A stretch of DNA of 64,000 bases from Epiperipatus broadwayi (GCA_028023455.1 JAQFVV010006238.1:8425349-8489348), one strand, 5' to 3'; positions 22,570 to 34,354 are shown, counted from the stretch's first letter. Numbers and translations are program-made. The notes: generated by a model not told the origin, from the letters alone.

Positions 22570-24560
22570 AAATCTATTAAAGCAATTACAAGTACCACAT
22601 CATGGATAAAGCTCAAGTCCTATTTTTATAATTTTACATTTTACTATTATTAATAAGAAAATAAATTTAATTAGAAATTTCATTAAATAATTATTAACAA
22701 CTTGAAAAATTTTAATTATTTATCGATAAATGTGTTTTTAATAATTTTCATTCTATAACTTTATCATGATTTGTTCTGTAATAAAGTTTATTTTTTATGT
22801 TTCTGTGTATAGTATTTGACCAAGATGATTCAATTTGTTAACTAGTCTAATTCATTGCTAACAATCTTTATTTTTTGAAAAATTATTTACATCATTTTCA
22901 CCTCTTTATTATTATCTTCAGTAGAATTTTAATTTCATTAATAAATATTATGAGATTACTTGATATTAAACTAAAAAGATATCACATGATCTAAAAAAAT
23001 ATTATGTGGCCTTTACTTACACATCTTCTATGTATTAGCTATCTATTGTCTATATATTTTGCTTATCTATTAGAAAGTGGATTGGATTTCACTTATGTAA
23101 CTATGCAAGTAAAACTGACTTGTATTAAAAAAATTTCGAGGTTTTTCAATTTGGCCTGAAAGGTTAATAGTATAACAAAAAACTAAAATATAGCTGCTAG
23201 AGAAAAGTTGCATTAAATCCCAAAGTTCTAAGTACACTGTTCAAAAATGTAAAAGCCATCATTGAAGAAAATTATAAGAGTCTGGGAATATTTGCATAGA
23301 ATAGCACTGAATAAAGATTTATTAACACTTACCATTTTGTATCTATTAATTGCTAAATCTTACACTAGATGACATAAACATAGTAAAATTGGAAGAAACT
23401 TGCTAATTATTTGACTTTTGAAGCATTATGTGTCATTATAATTATTGAAGGTTAATGTTATGTCATTATGATTATTGGAAGTTAATGTTCTGAAGCACTA
23501 TATGCCACAATAATATTTTATCATCAAAATTTTGTAAGATCTATTTCTTTAATCAATTCTGCTCCTAATGATCAACACACAGCATTTTCTGAAAACAGTT
23601 CATAGAAAGTCATAAAAGATGGAATCACTATGCCATATGTTCATACAGTTGTTAATTTTTTTAATGTTACCAGATCATACAATCACTGGTATTGCATTGT
23701 GAAACTTCTTAAAAACTGATAATGTTTGAGTGTTTAATATGATTTATCTCATCGTTAATTAAAGTGTAAGAAATCCAAAAGAATGTATAACTTTTCATAT
23801 TTTACAAATGCACTGCTTAAACAAATTAGTACAAAACATATATGTTATCTTCTGCTCCATATAAATTTATCTCTTCTATCCCAGTTATGATAATATCTTG
23901 TGTCTATCGATTTTCATGCTTCTACAGAAGGGTAAAACAATCTGAGATGAAATAGATATTCTATTTACAAATCGTAACTCATGCTTAAAATTTTTTGATA
24001 TGTCCTCTGAATTGTTTATAAAGATATAATGTACAATAAATACTTTAACCTGTTTAGCAGCAAACTCTATCATTCTAATCTGAATGGGAACTATTGAGAT
24101 ATTTGTTAATACTCTTCCATATCTGAACATTTTATTTTTACAATTAATTTTTTTTTCTATAATCATATATTTGCTAATTTTAATATTATATATTACAATT
24201 ATAAGCTTTCAAGTGGTAGACATTCTAAAAGTTAATATTTGGTGTCTGCAAAATATAAAAATAAGTTTATAAATGGAATTCTTATCTACAACAATGATGC
24301 TTGGTATCATTGGATGTAATTTATCAATTCAAAATGTTAGTAAAATAATATATTAACTGCTTTAATTTTAGTTTCAAATAACAACTTTATTCACACCTTA
24401 AGAAGATACATATGGATATCATTTTACATCTTTCTTATTATAGGTTACATGTTTACAAATAGGCAGCAGCTCTACAATGAAAACAATAAATAAAAAAAAC
24501 AATGATAAAAAAAAGGCCATCTGCCTGCCACAACTATAAAGAATTACTTTAAAATGAGCT
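22570..24560. other. AT-rich interval without recognised genes
   Basis: A small imperfect tandem duplication (about 45 bp, 'gtcattatgattattg') lies at 23418-23510. Frames at 23885-24272 overlap on opposite strands and lack motifs. Confidence 0.5.
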
Positions 24561-24586
24561 AATTAGGAATTATTTGTGTCAACTAG

Positions 24587-24703
24587 TTTTTTTTTTTTTT
24601 TTTAAGTGTCATAGCATCGGCCGGGATGCGAACCCGCAACCCAGGCAACCGCCTGCTAGTGCAAGGCAATCGCGCTGACCTCTCAACCACCAATGCAAGA
24701 CTA
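24587..24703 (-). mobile_element. Short tRNA-derived SINE (family S), well-preserved copy
   Basis: On the minus strand: GCATTGGTGGTTGAGAGGTC (A-box region), then GGGTTCGCATCCC (B box, nearly canonical), GATGCTATGACAC and a poly(A) tail of about 17 (poly-T at 24587-24603). It is flanked by exact 13-bp duplications TTGTGTCAACTAG at 24574-24586 and 24704-24716. The intact duplication and clean tail indicate a fairly recent insertion. Confidence 0.9.
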
Positions 24704-25084
24704 TTGTGTCAACTAGTTGACAACCAAATTCAGAGTTTTAACAATAAATAACAACAAATGGAAAAAACTGGATTACATTAATGTAACAACTTTTAGACTT
24801 TGCATAGGAGTCCTTATATCCAGTTAGTCAATTATTTTTTAAAAAAAAAACTCCTGTAAATTTTAAATAATGACAAATAATCACAAATGGAAAATAAATC
24901 AACAATCAATTAGCTTTATTTCTAGAAAGTTCATAAGAAGTTTGAGAACCAGATGTGCCAGCATTGGGATTTATCCAAGGACCTCATACTCCATCATTTG
25001 TTCCATTACCACTGCACTAAACCACTTAGGATATGAGCTAAGTATGATATGTGGCCCCAAGCTGCAATTTGTCCAGTACCTGAT

Positions 25085-25680
25085 TTAATAAAACAATAAA
25101 CATCACATGATTACCATTTCTTATGCTTGTTTATAAGTGTTATTAAAACAGGAAAAACTCACCACTCAGTGCAAGCCAGAGTAATCACGTATGGAGAGTT
25201 TTGCCTGTTTTAATAACAGTTATAAGCAAGCATAAGAAATGGTGATCATGTGATGTTTATTGGCTTAAAACCAATCCTGCCTAATAGGATAGTGGTGGGT
25301 ATGGTTATGAAAGAACCAAAGACACCAAAATGTATAGGTACTGAACTGAGTTCAGACCTACATGATTATATAGGTTAATGATCTTGAATTGAAAATATTA
25401 TCATGTTTTCAATTTAAAACTCATAGTTTTGTAGTTAAGTAGAGATAAAAGGTGGCTGATGGAGGGTTGCATTAGATCCTAAGATCTAGATACAGTGCTC
25501 TCAGATCCAAGGCTCCTCACTGACAAAGGCCACAAATCAGAAACTAGTCTGGGGATATTGGATGAATAGGCACTAGATGAGGATTTTATACACAAGCCTC
25601 TGGCATCCATTGATTACCCTGGTTTACACTGAGTGGCAATATGTATGGAGAGTTTTGCCTGTTTTAATACCTGATTAAAT
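25085..25680 (+). mobile_element. RZ-B retrozyme-like copy, plus orientation
   Basis: Starts with a palindrome (25098-25263; outer ends ATAAACATCACATGATTACC and complement), then about 250 bp of unique monomer, the ribozyme, and a second copy of TATGGAGAGTTTTGCCTG. That block occurs at about 25192 and 25644, 452 bp apart, so the locus holds slightly more than one monomer. Internal sequence matches the reverse complement of 9160-9600. Confidence 0.65.
25505..25563 (+). ncRNA. Type I hammerhead ribozyme, RZ-B, plus strand
   Basis: ATCCAA (25505-25510), TCCTCA (25514-25519), CTGACAA (core box with G8 changed to A), helix II region, GAAA (25540-25543), CTAGTC, TGGGGA (25550-25555), TA, TTGGAT (25558-25563). 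The distal helix ATCCAA/TTGGAT is perfect, and the proximal helix TCCTCA/TGGGGA has one wobble. The core change and decayed helix II predict loss of activity, but the fold is plain. Confidence 0.65.
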
Positions 25681-25689
25681 CATAATAAT

Positions 25690-28230
25690 GTACATCTTTG
25701 TACAACATTTCTGTTTATTCATTTGGCTTTTGAAAAACATCTATAATAAGTTTATCACTTTATTTTATGTGTGACCTCATCATTGGATAAACAGAACAAT
25801 GCAAGCACCAGTGTTACATGATTGTCAAAAATTGCTTTAACAACGGTTATCTATGCTAAGTCCTCAAAAAACATTAGATCTAGCCTTAAATTATAGTTTT
25901 CACAAAAAAACCAATCTGGAGATTGGAAATTTTCTAGCACTACTCTGTTTATCGATTACTCAACCTTACAGCAAATAACTTTAGAGTAGAGTGAATTGTA
26001 TGGCTACATATTTGAAAGCAGATGCTACCTGATCTGTCAGTCTGTTGATTGAACTAAGTTAAAAGGAATATAGAAAGTGTGATAAAATAAGCATACGACT
26101 AACATTCTCGAGAGTCTTAAAAATACTAAAGTAAAACTGGATTGGAATGTTGCCAGAAGACATAAAATATGGATATATTAAGTTCAAATTAGATATCAAG
26201 AGATTTTTAAAAACTTTAAATAGAGACGGATGCGAAGTGAATAAATGTAATAACTACGAATCAAAGTACTTGGAAAAAACCTAAACAGAATTTTATCTTG
26301 CAACGAAGATTGATAATGGTTAAAAATAATATACATATAATCGAATGGTTTATTGCTCGGAAATTAAGAAAAGGTTCGAAATCAGGAAGTCTGAGACACT
26401 AATATTGCAGCAAATCACTCAGGTCATTAAAGATGATGAGTGATGATGATGAAAATGACAACGTATATCGTGAATTTTCCATTTCAGGATTTGAAATATT
26501 TTTATGGCTAAATTATTATATATACAAAAGCTTGTCTTAAAAGTTTTTTTTTTATTATTAAAAAAAGCAAAAGAAAATCAATTTAAAAATATATTTTGAA
26601 ATGCCAGGTAGTTTTATTAAGCAAAGAGTAAAAAAAAAAAAAAAAATCTTTCTGGCATGATTTTTGTTAGATAAAAGCTGATAAGGAAACAATAGCGAAG
26701 CTATTTGTTACCAGACAACATGCCAACATTCATTGCCACGCTCTGGACCAGTATTATTACCATAAGCTGATATTTGGATCGCTTTCCTCTTGATCTGTTT
26801 TATATTAACAGCAGGATGTCTTACCTGACACCTGGTTGCCCAGGTAAGCAGAACTTGAGTTAACTATTAAACAAATCATGATTAATTACATTTTGCTTTA
26901 GAAAATTGAAGGCGGAAAAATATTTCTATTTTTTTTTTTTAATGAAAAGGAGAATAAAATTCAATTATAAGAAGAAGAATATATAAAAGAAATAAAATTT
27001 AATTATTGAAAATTATATATAATTACTGAAAAATAAATGCGCGCACACACACGCTTGCATTCGAAAATATCTTGTTTCAGTAGTTAGTGGGTTAACCTGT
27101 TATATTCATATCTTGGGACCAAGTCTAGGCAAGCTCTAAATTTTTAGATAACTGAAATATTCCCAAGCAAACTCAAAACGTTTTCTGTTATCCAAGTATT
27201 ATCTATCTAGCCATATTCTAAGTAGGGGAAAGTGTAGCAAAAACATTCAGCTCTGAGAGCCAGTCAGCTTAGTTGATAAATATGGAATTGAAAATATTAT
27301 TTATCGGCAGTTAATGTTTAAAACTATTGTTTGATATACAATTAACTAATGTTGATGAACACAAGCTATAGTATACATCAATCAAAATTAAATAAAACTT
27401 ATTGATGAATTTTAGATTGGTTGTATCGTGGCTTCTTAGATAAAACTTGCATATATAATGGATAATTTACTCACTTACTTCGCAATAGATTATTAAATCT
27501 GATATTTTTAAAAAAATGTGAATATAGTTATATGGTCCACAAGTGTGTATGGTTCTATATACAAGTAGAGTTCCACTGTTTGCACATGTAGAAATAGCCT
27601 TCAACAAAAAAAATTAATAAACAAATACCCAATGAAGAATATCTCCTATTTTCTTATTATGTATATAAAAAGGCATGATGAATTATTGCTTCACCAACAG
27701 CTACATTGTTATTACTGACAATTATTTCTGTCTATTTTCCTGTTCTTTTTTCATAGATTTATTTTACTATTTTATTTGTATGCTATGTTGTAAATTCTGT
27801 TGCTATGAATTTCATAGACCACTGGTCATCTCCTAAACTAGACCACTGGTCGTCTCCTAAACTATGATTATGACCTTGTAATTGCATTTTTATTGCTTAA
27901 TTATGTATATTGAAATTCCAACCAAAGTCATTTCTTTTTTGTATATGCCAGTGAGTAGGTATAAATAAAGTTTACAGGTAAAGACAAGAAAGATAATTAT
28001 CAATTTAGAAAGTCTTCGTTGTGAAGATGCAAAAATCAATATAATCAATGAGTCATTTTGGAACTGAATTAAATATTCTTCCAAGTTCTTTTCTAGCAAG
28101 CAATTTTTCTGACCAAATACATTACTTGGAATATTTTAATCCATGTGTTTTGTGAAAATTTAGTTTTTATAGAGTCCATATCACTATTTCTTTTATCATT
28201 CATTGAATAATTCCAAAAGCTTCTTTTTTT
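25690..28230. other. Interval with one exon-like patch; otherwise nothing recognised
   Basis: A 25-bp tandem duplication (AGACCACTGGTCATCTCCTA type) lies at about 27815-27865. The rest is AT-rich with chance frames. The patch at 26690-26843 is listed separately. Confidence 0.4.
26690..26843 (+). other. Candidate host first exon (weak)
   Basis: About 150 bp of more balanced composition contain ATG at 26816. It opens a frame of nine codons and one base (MSYLTPGCP) that ends at a consensus 5' splice site, CAG followed by GTAAGC at 26844. The patch is not a copy of any repeat family seen here. No partner exon was found in the window, so this is only a pattern. Confidence 0.22.
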
Positions 28231-28234
28231 TTTT

Positions 28235-29650
28235 GGTACTGGTTAATTAGCCACTATATATCACTTGGTGTTTTTGCTTATGTCAAAAACATAGAAATAT
28301 GCCATTTATATGGCCAAACATACTTCTACTATAACCCTACCTTACAATAGCCATTTTGTGTCATGTGATTGGCATTGTTCTCTATGAAAATGCATAGAAA
28401 TCATATATATATATATGACCACACTTTGTTCATATGTTCAGTAATGGCAGTTCATTACCATTTGATATGAGGGTGTTTGTTGTTCAATTTCACAGAACTC
28501 TTGAAACCTGTTTTCAAAATCATTGTCTTGCACACCAACTGAGTAGTATTCCATAGTAATAATTATCACCTTCTCAGCATACTTTCCTGCACATTTTGGA
28601 AGCTGGTAGAAATTTTGAAAGTCTTTTGCAGAGTTACATTCTCGATAAGATAAATAAAATGGCTGAAGGCAACAGCGAACATTTAAGTTGGAGGCTGCTC
28701 TTCCTCAAAGGGTTGTGGCTCATGTATTACTGACAAGTGACTCACTTTCAGAAGAAATTTTAGTATTATTAAAAGTTGTGTTATTGAGAAGTTGTTGTTT
28801 TTAGAAATAAAGTTGTTGTAATTTCTATGAAACACAATCAATTCAAATTCTTTTTTGTCCCACTTGTATAACATATTTAAAAACAAAATCAACTGATGTA
28901 AATTTTTTGGGTTTGTTATTTAATTTTGTTTCGAATAACATAAATTTGGAAATAAAAAGAAAAGTCTTTGGTTTTGTTTTTGACTTTTGATCGGTGTCCA
29001 AAAACAACGTTGGGCTGATTACTTTTTTAATGAAGTGTTTCTGTTTGTTTTTTAATTTTGTTTAAACATTTAATTTATTATTAGAAGAATAATGTATTTT
29101 TAGTGTTATTAAAATTTGGAAATAAAGTTGTTGTTGTTGTTTGAATCAATGCTTGTTGTTGTGATTTCTTCAAAACACAATCAATCTAAAACTTTTTTTG
29201 TCCCACTTGTATTACATTAAACAAAGTCAGCGGATAAAATACAAAATCGATTGGCTGATTACTTTTTCAATGATTTTTTTTGAGTTTGTTATTTAATTTT
29301 GTTTAGATTAACATAAATTTGGAAATAAAAAGAAAAGACTTTGGTTTTGTATTTTAACTTTTCATCAGCGTAAAAAAACAAGTTGGGCTGTTTACTTTTT
29401 TAATGAAGTGTTTTTGTTTGTTTTATAATTTTGTTTAAATGTTAAATTTATTATTATAACAATAATATAAATTTGGAAATGAAAAAAAAGCGTTTTTTTT
29501 TTTTGCTTTTTGACTTTCAATTAAACATTTAATTTAGAACAATAAAAATGACATAAATGGGGGGAGGGAGGCCCAGAAATGTTATATTAATACATTTTTG
29601 CATAGACATGGCACCACCAAGTGATGTACAGTGGCTAATTAACCAGTACC
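28235..29650. mobile_element. DNA transposon relic with ~36-bp terminal inverted repeats
   Basis: The left end GGTACTGGTTAATTAGCCAC plus 'tatatatcacttggtg' is matched by the inverted right end, whose complement is GGTACTGGTTAATTAGCCAC plus 'tgtacatcacttggtggtg'. Length is 1416 bp. The interior has a diverged direct duplication (about 28751-29085 and 29083-29455) with a period of about 335 bp. Minus-strand coding traces (EPQPFEEEQPPT, then AVAFSHFIYLIENVT) do not point to a known transposase. Superfamily undetermined; the target duplication is hidden in T-runs. Confidence 0.68.
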
Positions 29651-29659
29651 TTTTTATAA

Positions 29660-30945
29660 ATTAGTAGAATAATACAACCCAGCAAAAAAATTAATGCTTT
29701 TCTTTCTAAATAATACTGATGCATAATATGTTTACTACTATCGTGCAAAACAATTTTAATGTTTTTAGATTCTTAGTGATATATCTAAAAATTCCAAAAC
29801 TAGAAAATATTTAAATCTCATAATAAGTCTAATACTATGTTATTTCATTTCACTTGATGGGTTGTCCTTCGAAAAAATGTTATATCCATTTATCTGATCA
29901 ATTTATTTTATTTAGAAAAAAAGTTTTATCAAGAGGAGATCAATTAATCTTAACATTATACTACATTCTTGATTATAATGATTATTCCATGATTCAATTG
30001 ATGAATCAACATCAAGTTAAATTTGCACATTATATTATTTAATTTTATTACAATCACTACATACTGGTTTGTCATCAGTCATATTATAACTATGTAACTA
30101 GATTTGGGGTTATGGTCCTTTTTTAGTCTTTGATACTTATATAAGCATGGTATTTCTAAGTAGGGCTGCCCAAGCATTCATCATTTGCTGAAAATTCAAT
30201 CCCAAAGTGACTTATTGATTATGTTGCTTCTTTCAGAAACCCAATTAACAACTCTTGGTTTGCTAAACAATTCCCCCTCATTGACTTCTCAATACGGATG
30301 CTTTTACATACTTGTACACTCATAAATATTTGTTCATAAAGGACTGAAGTCAGAATTTGTATGATTGTAACTAAAGAATGTAAATAAGGTTGACAAACAT
30401 GTGTACCCATTGAAAAATATGCCCAATGGTATTAAAAATGCATAACAACCAAATGCTCAGTATCAACATAAATGAATGAAGATAGCAAAGTATTAACAAT
30501 AAACAAATTGAAGAAACAATGAAATAGAACAGAAAGAAATCATAAAAGCTTGCATTAGAAAGAGAATCTAATTTTTGATCAACAAATATAGTATCCTACT
30601 TGTCTGCAGAAATGCTTTTGCTGAATCAAATTAATACTTGACTAGAAACAAACTAATTATAAAATTTATTGCCTGGCATAATTTATTGCAATGGTGTGGA
30701 ATTCAAGGTCTTCAGATTGTGGCATGGCTTGTCAATTTCAGTAGTCGGCCTTCTTATGAATTACTGAGCAATAAAGTTTTTGACTATTTGTATACATAAA
30801 AGGTATACATTTTTTACTCAACAAAATATGTTTCTAGTTTTGATCTTATATATTTTGTTTATTTTTACTTTATTCAAGTTTTATCAGACTTGGATTTAAA
30901 CTTAGGCCATACAAATAGTAGATAGATGCAGTACAATTCTTTTAT
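29660..30945. other. Interval without recognised features
   Basis: No repeat family, tRNA-like segment or coherent frame was found. Confidence 0.5.
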
Positions 30946-30950
30946 AAGTA

Positions 30951-31425
30951 TACATCATCACCATTTTGAGTCATTAACAATAAATCCACTAGGATGAATG
31001 TCTCTCCATATTTAATTCAGTTTTTCCAAACCATAATCTCTTTTCTTCCACATTTCATAATTAAACTTTCTTATTTCATTTATCCATCTCACATGCCATC
31101 TTTTGCAATCTCTTCTGATGCAGTTTAAGATGTCAGTTGTCCATCTATTATTATATCTTTCAATGTCTAATACAGATCCATTTTAATCCCTTAATTGTTT
31201 CAATAATGTCAATGATAACCTATCTATTCTCCCATGTAAGTACTTCACTCTCTGCACCATTTCTTTAATCCCAACATACATCTCTCCATATTTCGTTTAG
31301 TAGTCTGAAGTCTCTGTATTGCTACTTCGTTAATGTCCAAGGCTCAGATCCATAAATAAGAAGTGGTAAAACACATCTATGAAAAACCTTTCTTTTCAGA
31401 TACAGAGACATATTATCTTTAAATA
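30951..31425 (-). pseudogene. RTE-type LINE 3' relic
   Basis: On the minus strand it runs parallel to the C-terminal 150 codons of the RTE copy at 54.7-55.8 kb. Nucleotide blocks 'gtctctccat.tttaat', 'ttatttcatttatccatctcacatg' and 'gtctgaagtctctgtattgct' are shared in order. The tail is seen as CATCATCACC at 30955. Indels break the frame. It is a 5'-truncated dead copy. Confidence 0.72.
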
Positions 31426-31429
31426 TTAA

Positions 31430-32420
31430 AATAAATATTAATACATATATTATTTATTATATAAAGAACTTTAAAAAGTTTGATACAAAATTCCACCAGA
31501 GGGTATCAAAGTACATGCATATATATATATTATGAGAGAGATAAGCAGAATTTTTATCATTGCAAGAATTTAAATATAATAGTTTATATTTTGTAATACT
31601 TAATTGAGCATACGCAGTTATTTAAATAATTAAAAAATATTTTATTAAATTTAAAAAAGATCTTACATCACTTTACATAAGTTAAGGGAACAATTAAACC
31701 AGTAGAATGTAAAACCTCTTCATTTATCTAATAAGATAATCTCTGTTGCTTGCGAAATATTAAACAAGTTATGTTTACTGGACTAATTCTTTCCTGTAAT
31801 TTTTTATTATTTAAATAAATTTAATATTGTGTGTTTAGTGGGCGGAGCTCAAATTTCAGAACGTGGGAAAGTCAAATGGCTTGGTGTCCTCGATTGCTTA
31901 GATCGGGCAGATGAAGAGAATTTTTAGATCCTAAGGCTAGAAAATTGGCTTCCACTGAATGCTATCAATTGAATTATCAAAGCATATGAAGTTTGCCGTA
32001 AGTCTCTTTCTGATTCTAAAGTAACAAATATTTGCTGAAATATATTATAAAAATATTCAACTCAAGTATTTGTTAGTAATGTTTATTTAAGACTTTTTAA
32101 TATCTGTTAGATGAAGGAAAGTTACTTTAGTTAGCTCATTATTTGAATTGGTGTGTAAATCTGATAGTCACGTGACATTTAAAATTAAAACTTGTAATGT
32201 TCTCTTAATTGTGTTCTAAAAACAGTAATAATTAATTTCAAGAATATTTTTAACTTTCTATTTTTATTTTATCTATGAAAACACATACTGGTATACAGCC
32301 TACGGTTATACTATATAGACGACATCGTTATTCCTACCATCACCTAAGTTAAGCTTAGTTAATTTCAGTTAATAATTGGATGACTTACTGCCTTGCTATT
32401 GGTCACTTTCATTAAATGTA
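31430..32420. other. Interval with one exon-like patch (31836-31996)
   Basis: Around 31840 there is GTGGGCGGAGCTC, the only GC-box-like string in the area. It is followed by about 150 bp of mixed composition and ATGAAGTTTGCC at 31985-31996, immediately followed by the consensus splice donor GTAAGT. This could be a promoter and first exon encoding MKFA, as in secreted proteins. No downstream exon is seen; low confidence. The rest is AT-rich. Confidence 0.2.
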
Positions 32421-32424
32421 TATA

Positions 32425-32605
32425 TATATATTAAAATCTTTAACTGGATTTCAATAAATAGAGAAAGATTTAGAAAAAGCCCATATATGAGATTGATGAA
32501 TGAAATAAGGAAATGGGCTAGGGTGCTGCAAAGAAGAAAGGCTAGAGAAAGGAAAAACTGAATAAGTTGGAGAGACTTCCATACTGCAGTGGTGACGACA
32601 TCTTG
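32425..32605 (+). pseudogene. RTE-type LINE C-terminal fragment, plus strand
   Basis: Reads NWISINRERFRKSPYMRLM, NEIRKWARVLQRRKARERK, then after a stop WISWRDFHTAV. It matches the end of the 54.7-kb element (NWIPRDCKRPRKRPHVRWMD, EIRKCAGVLWKREAKDQRRW). Only the last ~55 codons remain, in an orientation opposite to the other RTE pieces. Confidence 0.72.
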
Positions 32606-32797
32606 AAAACATTCTGCAATATCAAACAACAAATCCAATAGAGGATACATATTACTACTTAATTTTATACATATAAAACACTACTGTGCAGAATCAGGCT
32701 TCACTATGAAACAATTATCCAACTGCCAATATGAGTATGAAGATTCAGATGTTTGATACCTCTAATTCATCTGAAGAACAAAGGTTGTTTTAAAATC

Positions 32798-32801
<4 letters not shown>

Positions 32802-32834
<33 letters not shown>
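32802..32834. repeat. (AG)n microsatellite
   Basis: A run of GA dinucleotides, about 33 bp. Confidence 0.95.
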
Positions 32835-32836
<2 letters not shown>

Positions 32837-33090
32837 AGTTGTCTGACTTTTTTTGCCAATTGATGATTGCAATATTGTGAAGATAAGATGAGAAACTCAT
32901 TGATAAATAACAGAAAACTTTACAATATATATGTATATATATAAATATTTGAAAATCAGGCACTCTTCACAAACCTGAGAGTTTAATTGTAAATATAGGG
33001 AATTTGAACTCAGATTTTCAAGCACCCTTAAACTATCCACACTATCTCATACAACTGATACACATGGCCACACACATGTAGAAAAGATAA

Positions 33091-33149
33091 ATAATCATCA
33101 ATGTACATATTTCGTGCTAAACCAGTACTCATCAGTTGGTCCAGATTAT
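33091..33149 (-). ncRNA. Type I hammerhead ribozyme, RZ-C, minus strand
   Basis: Minus strand: ATAATC-TGG-ACCAA, CTGATGA (complement of 33129-33135), helix II GTACT-GGTTT-AGCAC, GAAA (complement of 33110-33113), TATGTACA, TTGATGATTAT. All core boxes are intact. The distal helix ATAATC/GATTAT is perfect. Helix III has one mismatched pair (A-C), helix II one (A-G), and the proximal helix I one. Confidence 0.68.
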
Positions 33150-33550
33150 CATCACACACACACACACATATATATATATAATCAGTATATAATCAGTGCT
33201 CAGTTTATATTAAGAAAGTAAATCTTCATACTTTACAATTAAGCTCCCAGGTTTGTGAAGAGTGCCTGGTTTTCAAATATTTACACATTAAGCTTGTATC
33301 CTGCCCATCCCTCATATGTATTTAAATGGATAAGGTCCTATACATGAGTGGTCAGAGTGACTTCAGGTCAACATGGGATGACAATAATATTAGCATCAGC
33401 ATGTAATTTGAGTTTTCATCATCAGATTTTCAATGATATGGATAGCTGAAAAGGTTGAGGTTGGAGTAGATTGAAGCCTGTCCATTAAAGTATGAAGATT
33501 TGCTACCTTAATATAAACTGAGCACTGATTATATATGTGTGTGGGACATG

Positions 33551-33609
33551 ATAATCTGGACCAAGTGATGAGTGCTGGTTTAGCATGAAATACATATATT
33601 GGTGATTAT
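33551..33609 (+). ncRNA. Type I hammerhead ribozyme, RZ-C, plus strand
   Basis: ATAATC (33551-33556), bulge TGG, ACCAA, then GTGATGA (core C3 changed to G), helix II GTGCT-GGTTT-AGCAT, GAAA (33587-33590), helix III ATA-CA-TAT, cleavage nucleotide A33598, TTGGT, GATTAT (33604-33609). Both helix I segments pair perfectly (5 bp and 6 bp). Apart from the C3 change, the fold is complete. Confidence 0.75.
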
Positions 33610-33683
33610 TTATCTTTTCTACATGTGTGTGGTCATGTGTATCAAGTATATGTATGTAAATAATGTGATTAGTTTAAGATAAA

Positions 33684-34050
33684 TTACTTTGTGCAATTTG
33701 TATTCCATATTGGTTACCTAATTTATTCAATGGTTATTTTGCATAATAAAAAAGCAGCAAATGATCATGCAAGATTTAAGCTTTACAAATGACTTTTTAT
33801 GATCCCAAATTTCTTCCATCATCCATGAACTGAATTGCACAGCATAAGGCAAAATTGCATTGTATATTACTTTGTGCAATTTGTATTCCATATTGGTTCC
33901 CTAATTTATTCAATGGTTATTTTGCATAATAAAAAAGCAGCAAATGATCATGCAAGATTTAAGCTTTACAAATGACTTTTTATGATCCCAAATTTCTTCC
34001 ATCACCCATGAACTGAATTGCACAGCATAAGGCAAAATTGTATTGTATAT
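33684..34050. repeat. 183-bp tandem duplication
   Basis: 33684-33866 and 33867-34049 are almost identical (about three differences: GTTACC/GTTCCC, CATCATCC/CATCACCC, TGCATT/TGTATT). The low divergence points to a recent duplication. No coding content or known repeat family. Confidence 0.92.
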
Positions 34051-34328
34051 ATTTCTCTTTTGAGATAAAATTACTTTTTTTTTGTTTAATATCTAGCAAT
34101 CTCAAATAATGTACTAAAAAACTTTATGTTAGCACCCCTTCATGAACACTTGAACTTACTTAAGCATAGATGTTAAGTACTAGGAAGGTCCACTGCTGAT
34201 TGCAGACAATTCATGATCAGTATTGCATGATGAATGTTTTAAGCTATGTAAAAATTCTGACTTTGCCTACAATTTGGAAAGCAACATCATAAACGAAGCA
34301 ACCTAATCAAATACCTTAATGGTTCTAA

Positions 34329-34354
34329 ATGTGATGTGATGTGATGTGATGTAT
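34329..34354 (-). repeat. 3' tail of the long LINE: (GATGT)n
   Basis: GTGATGTGATGTGATGTGAT lies directly downstream, on the minus strand, of the LINE 3' untranslated region. The complement (ATCAC)n is echoed in decayed form behind copies B and C, so the pentamer repeat is the element's own 3' end and not a random microsatellite. Confidence 0.8.

Larger units (their letters stand above)
32900..33660. mobile_element. RZ-C retrozyme-like inverted pair
   Basis: A minus-oriented unit (about 32940-33225) faces a plus-oriented unit (about 33285-33660). The junction holds a ~50-bp inverted repeat (TGAAAATCAGGCACTCTTCA at 32950 and its near-complement GAAGAGTGCCTGGTTTTCA at 33258). Each unit has its own hammerhead motif. 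The same sequence recurs four times at 49.5-51.05 kb and once at 58.6 kb. Confidence 0.65.
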
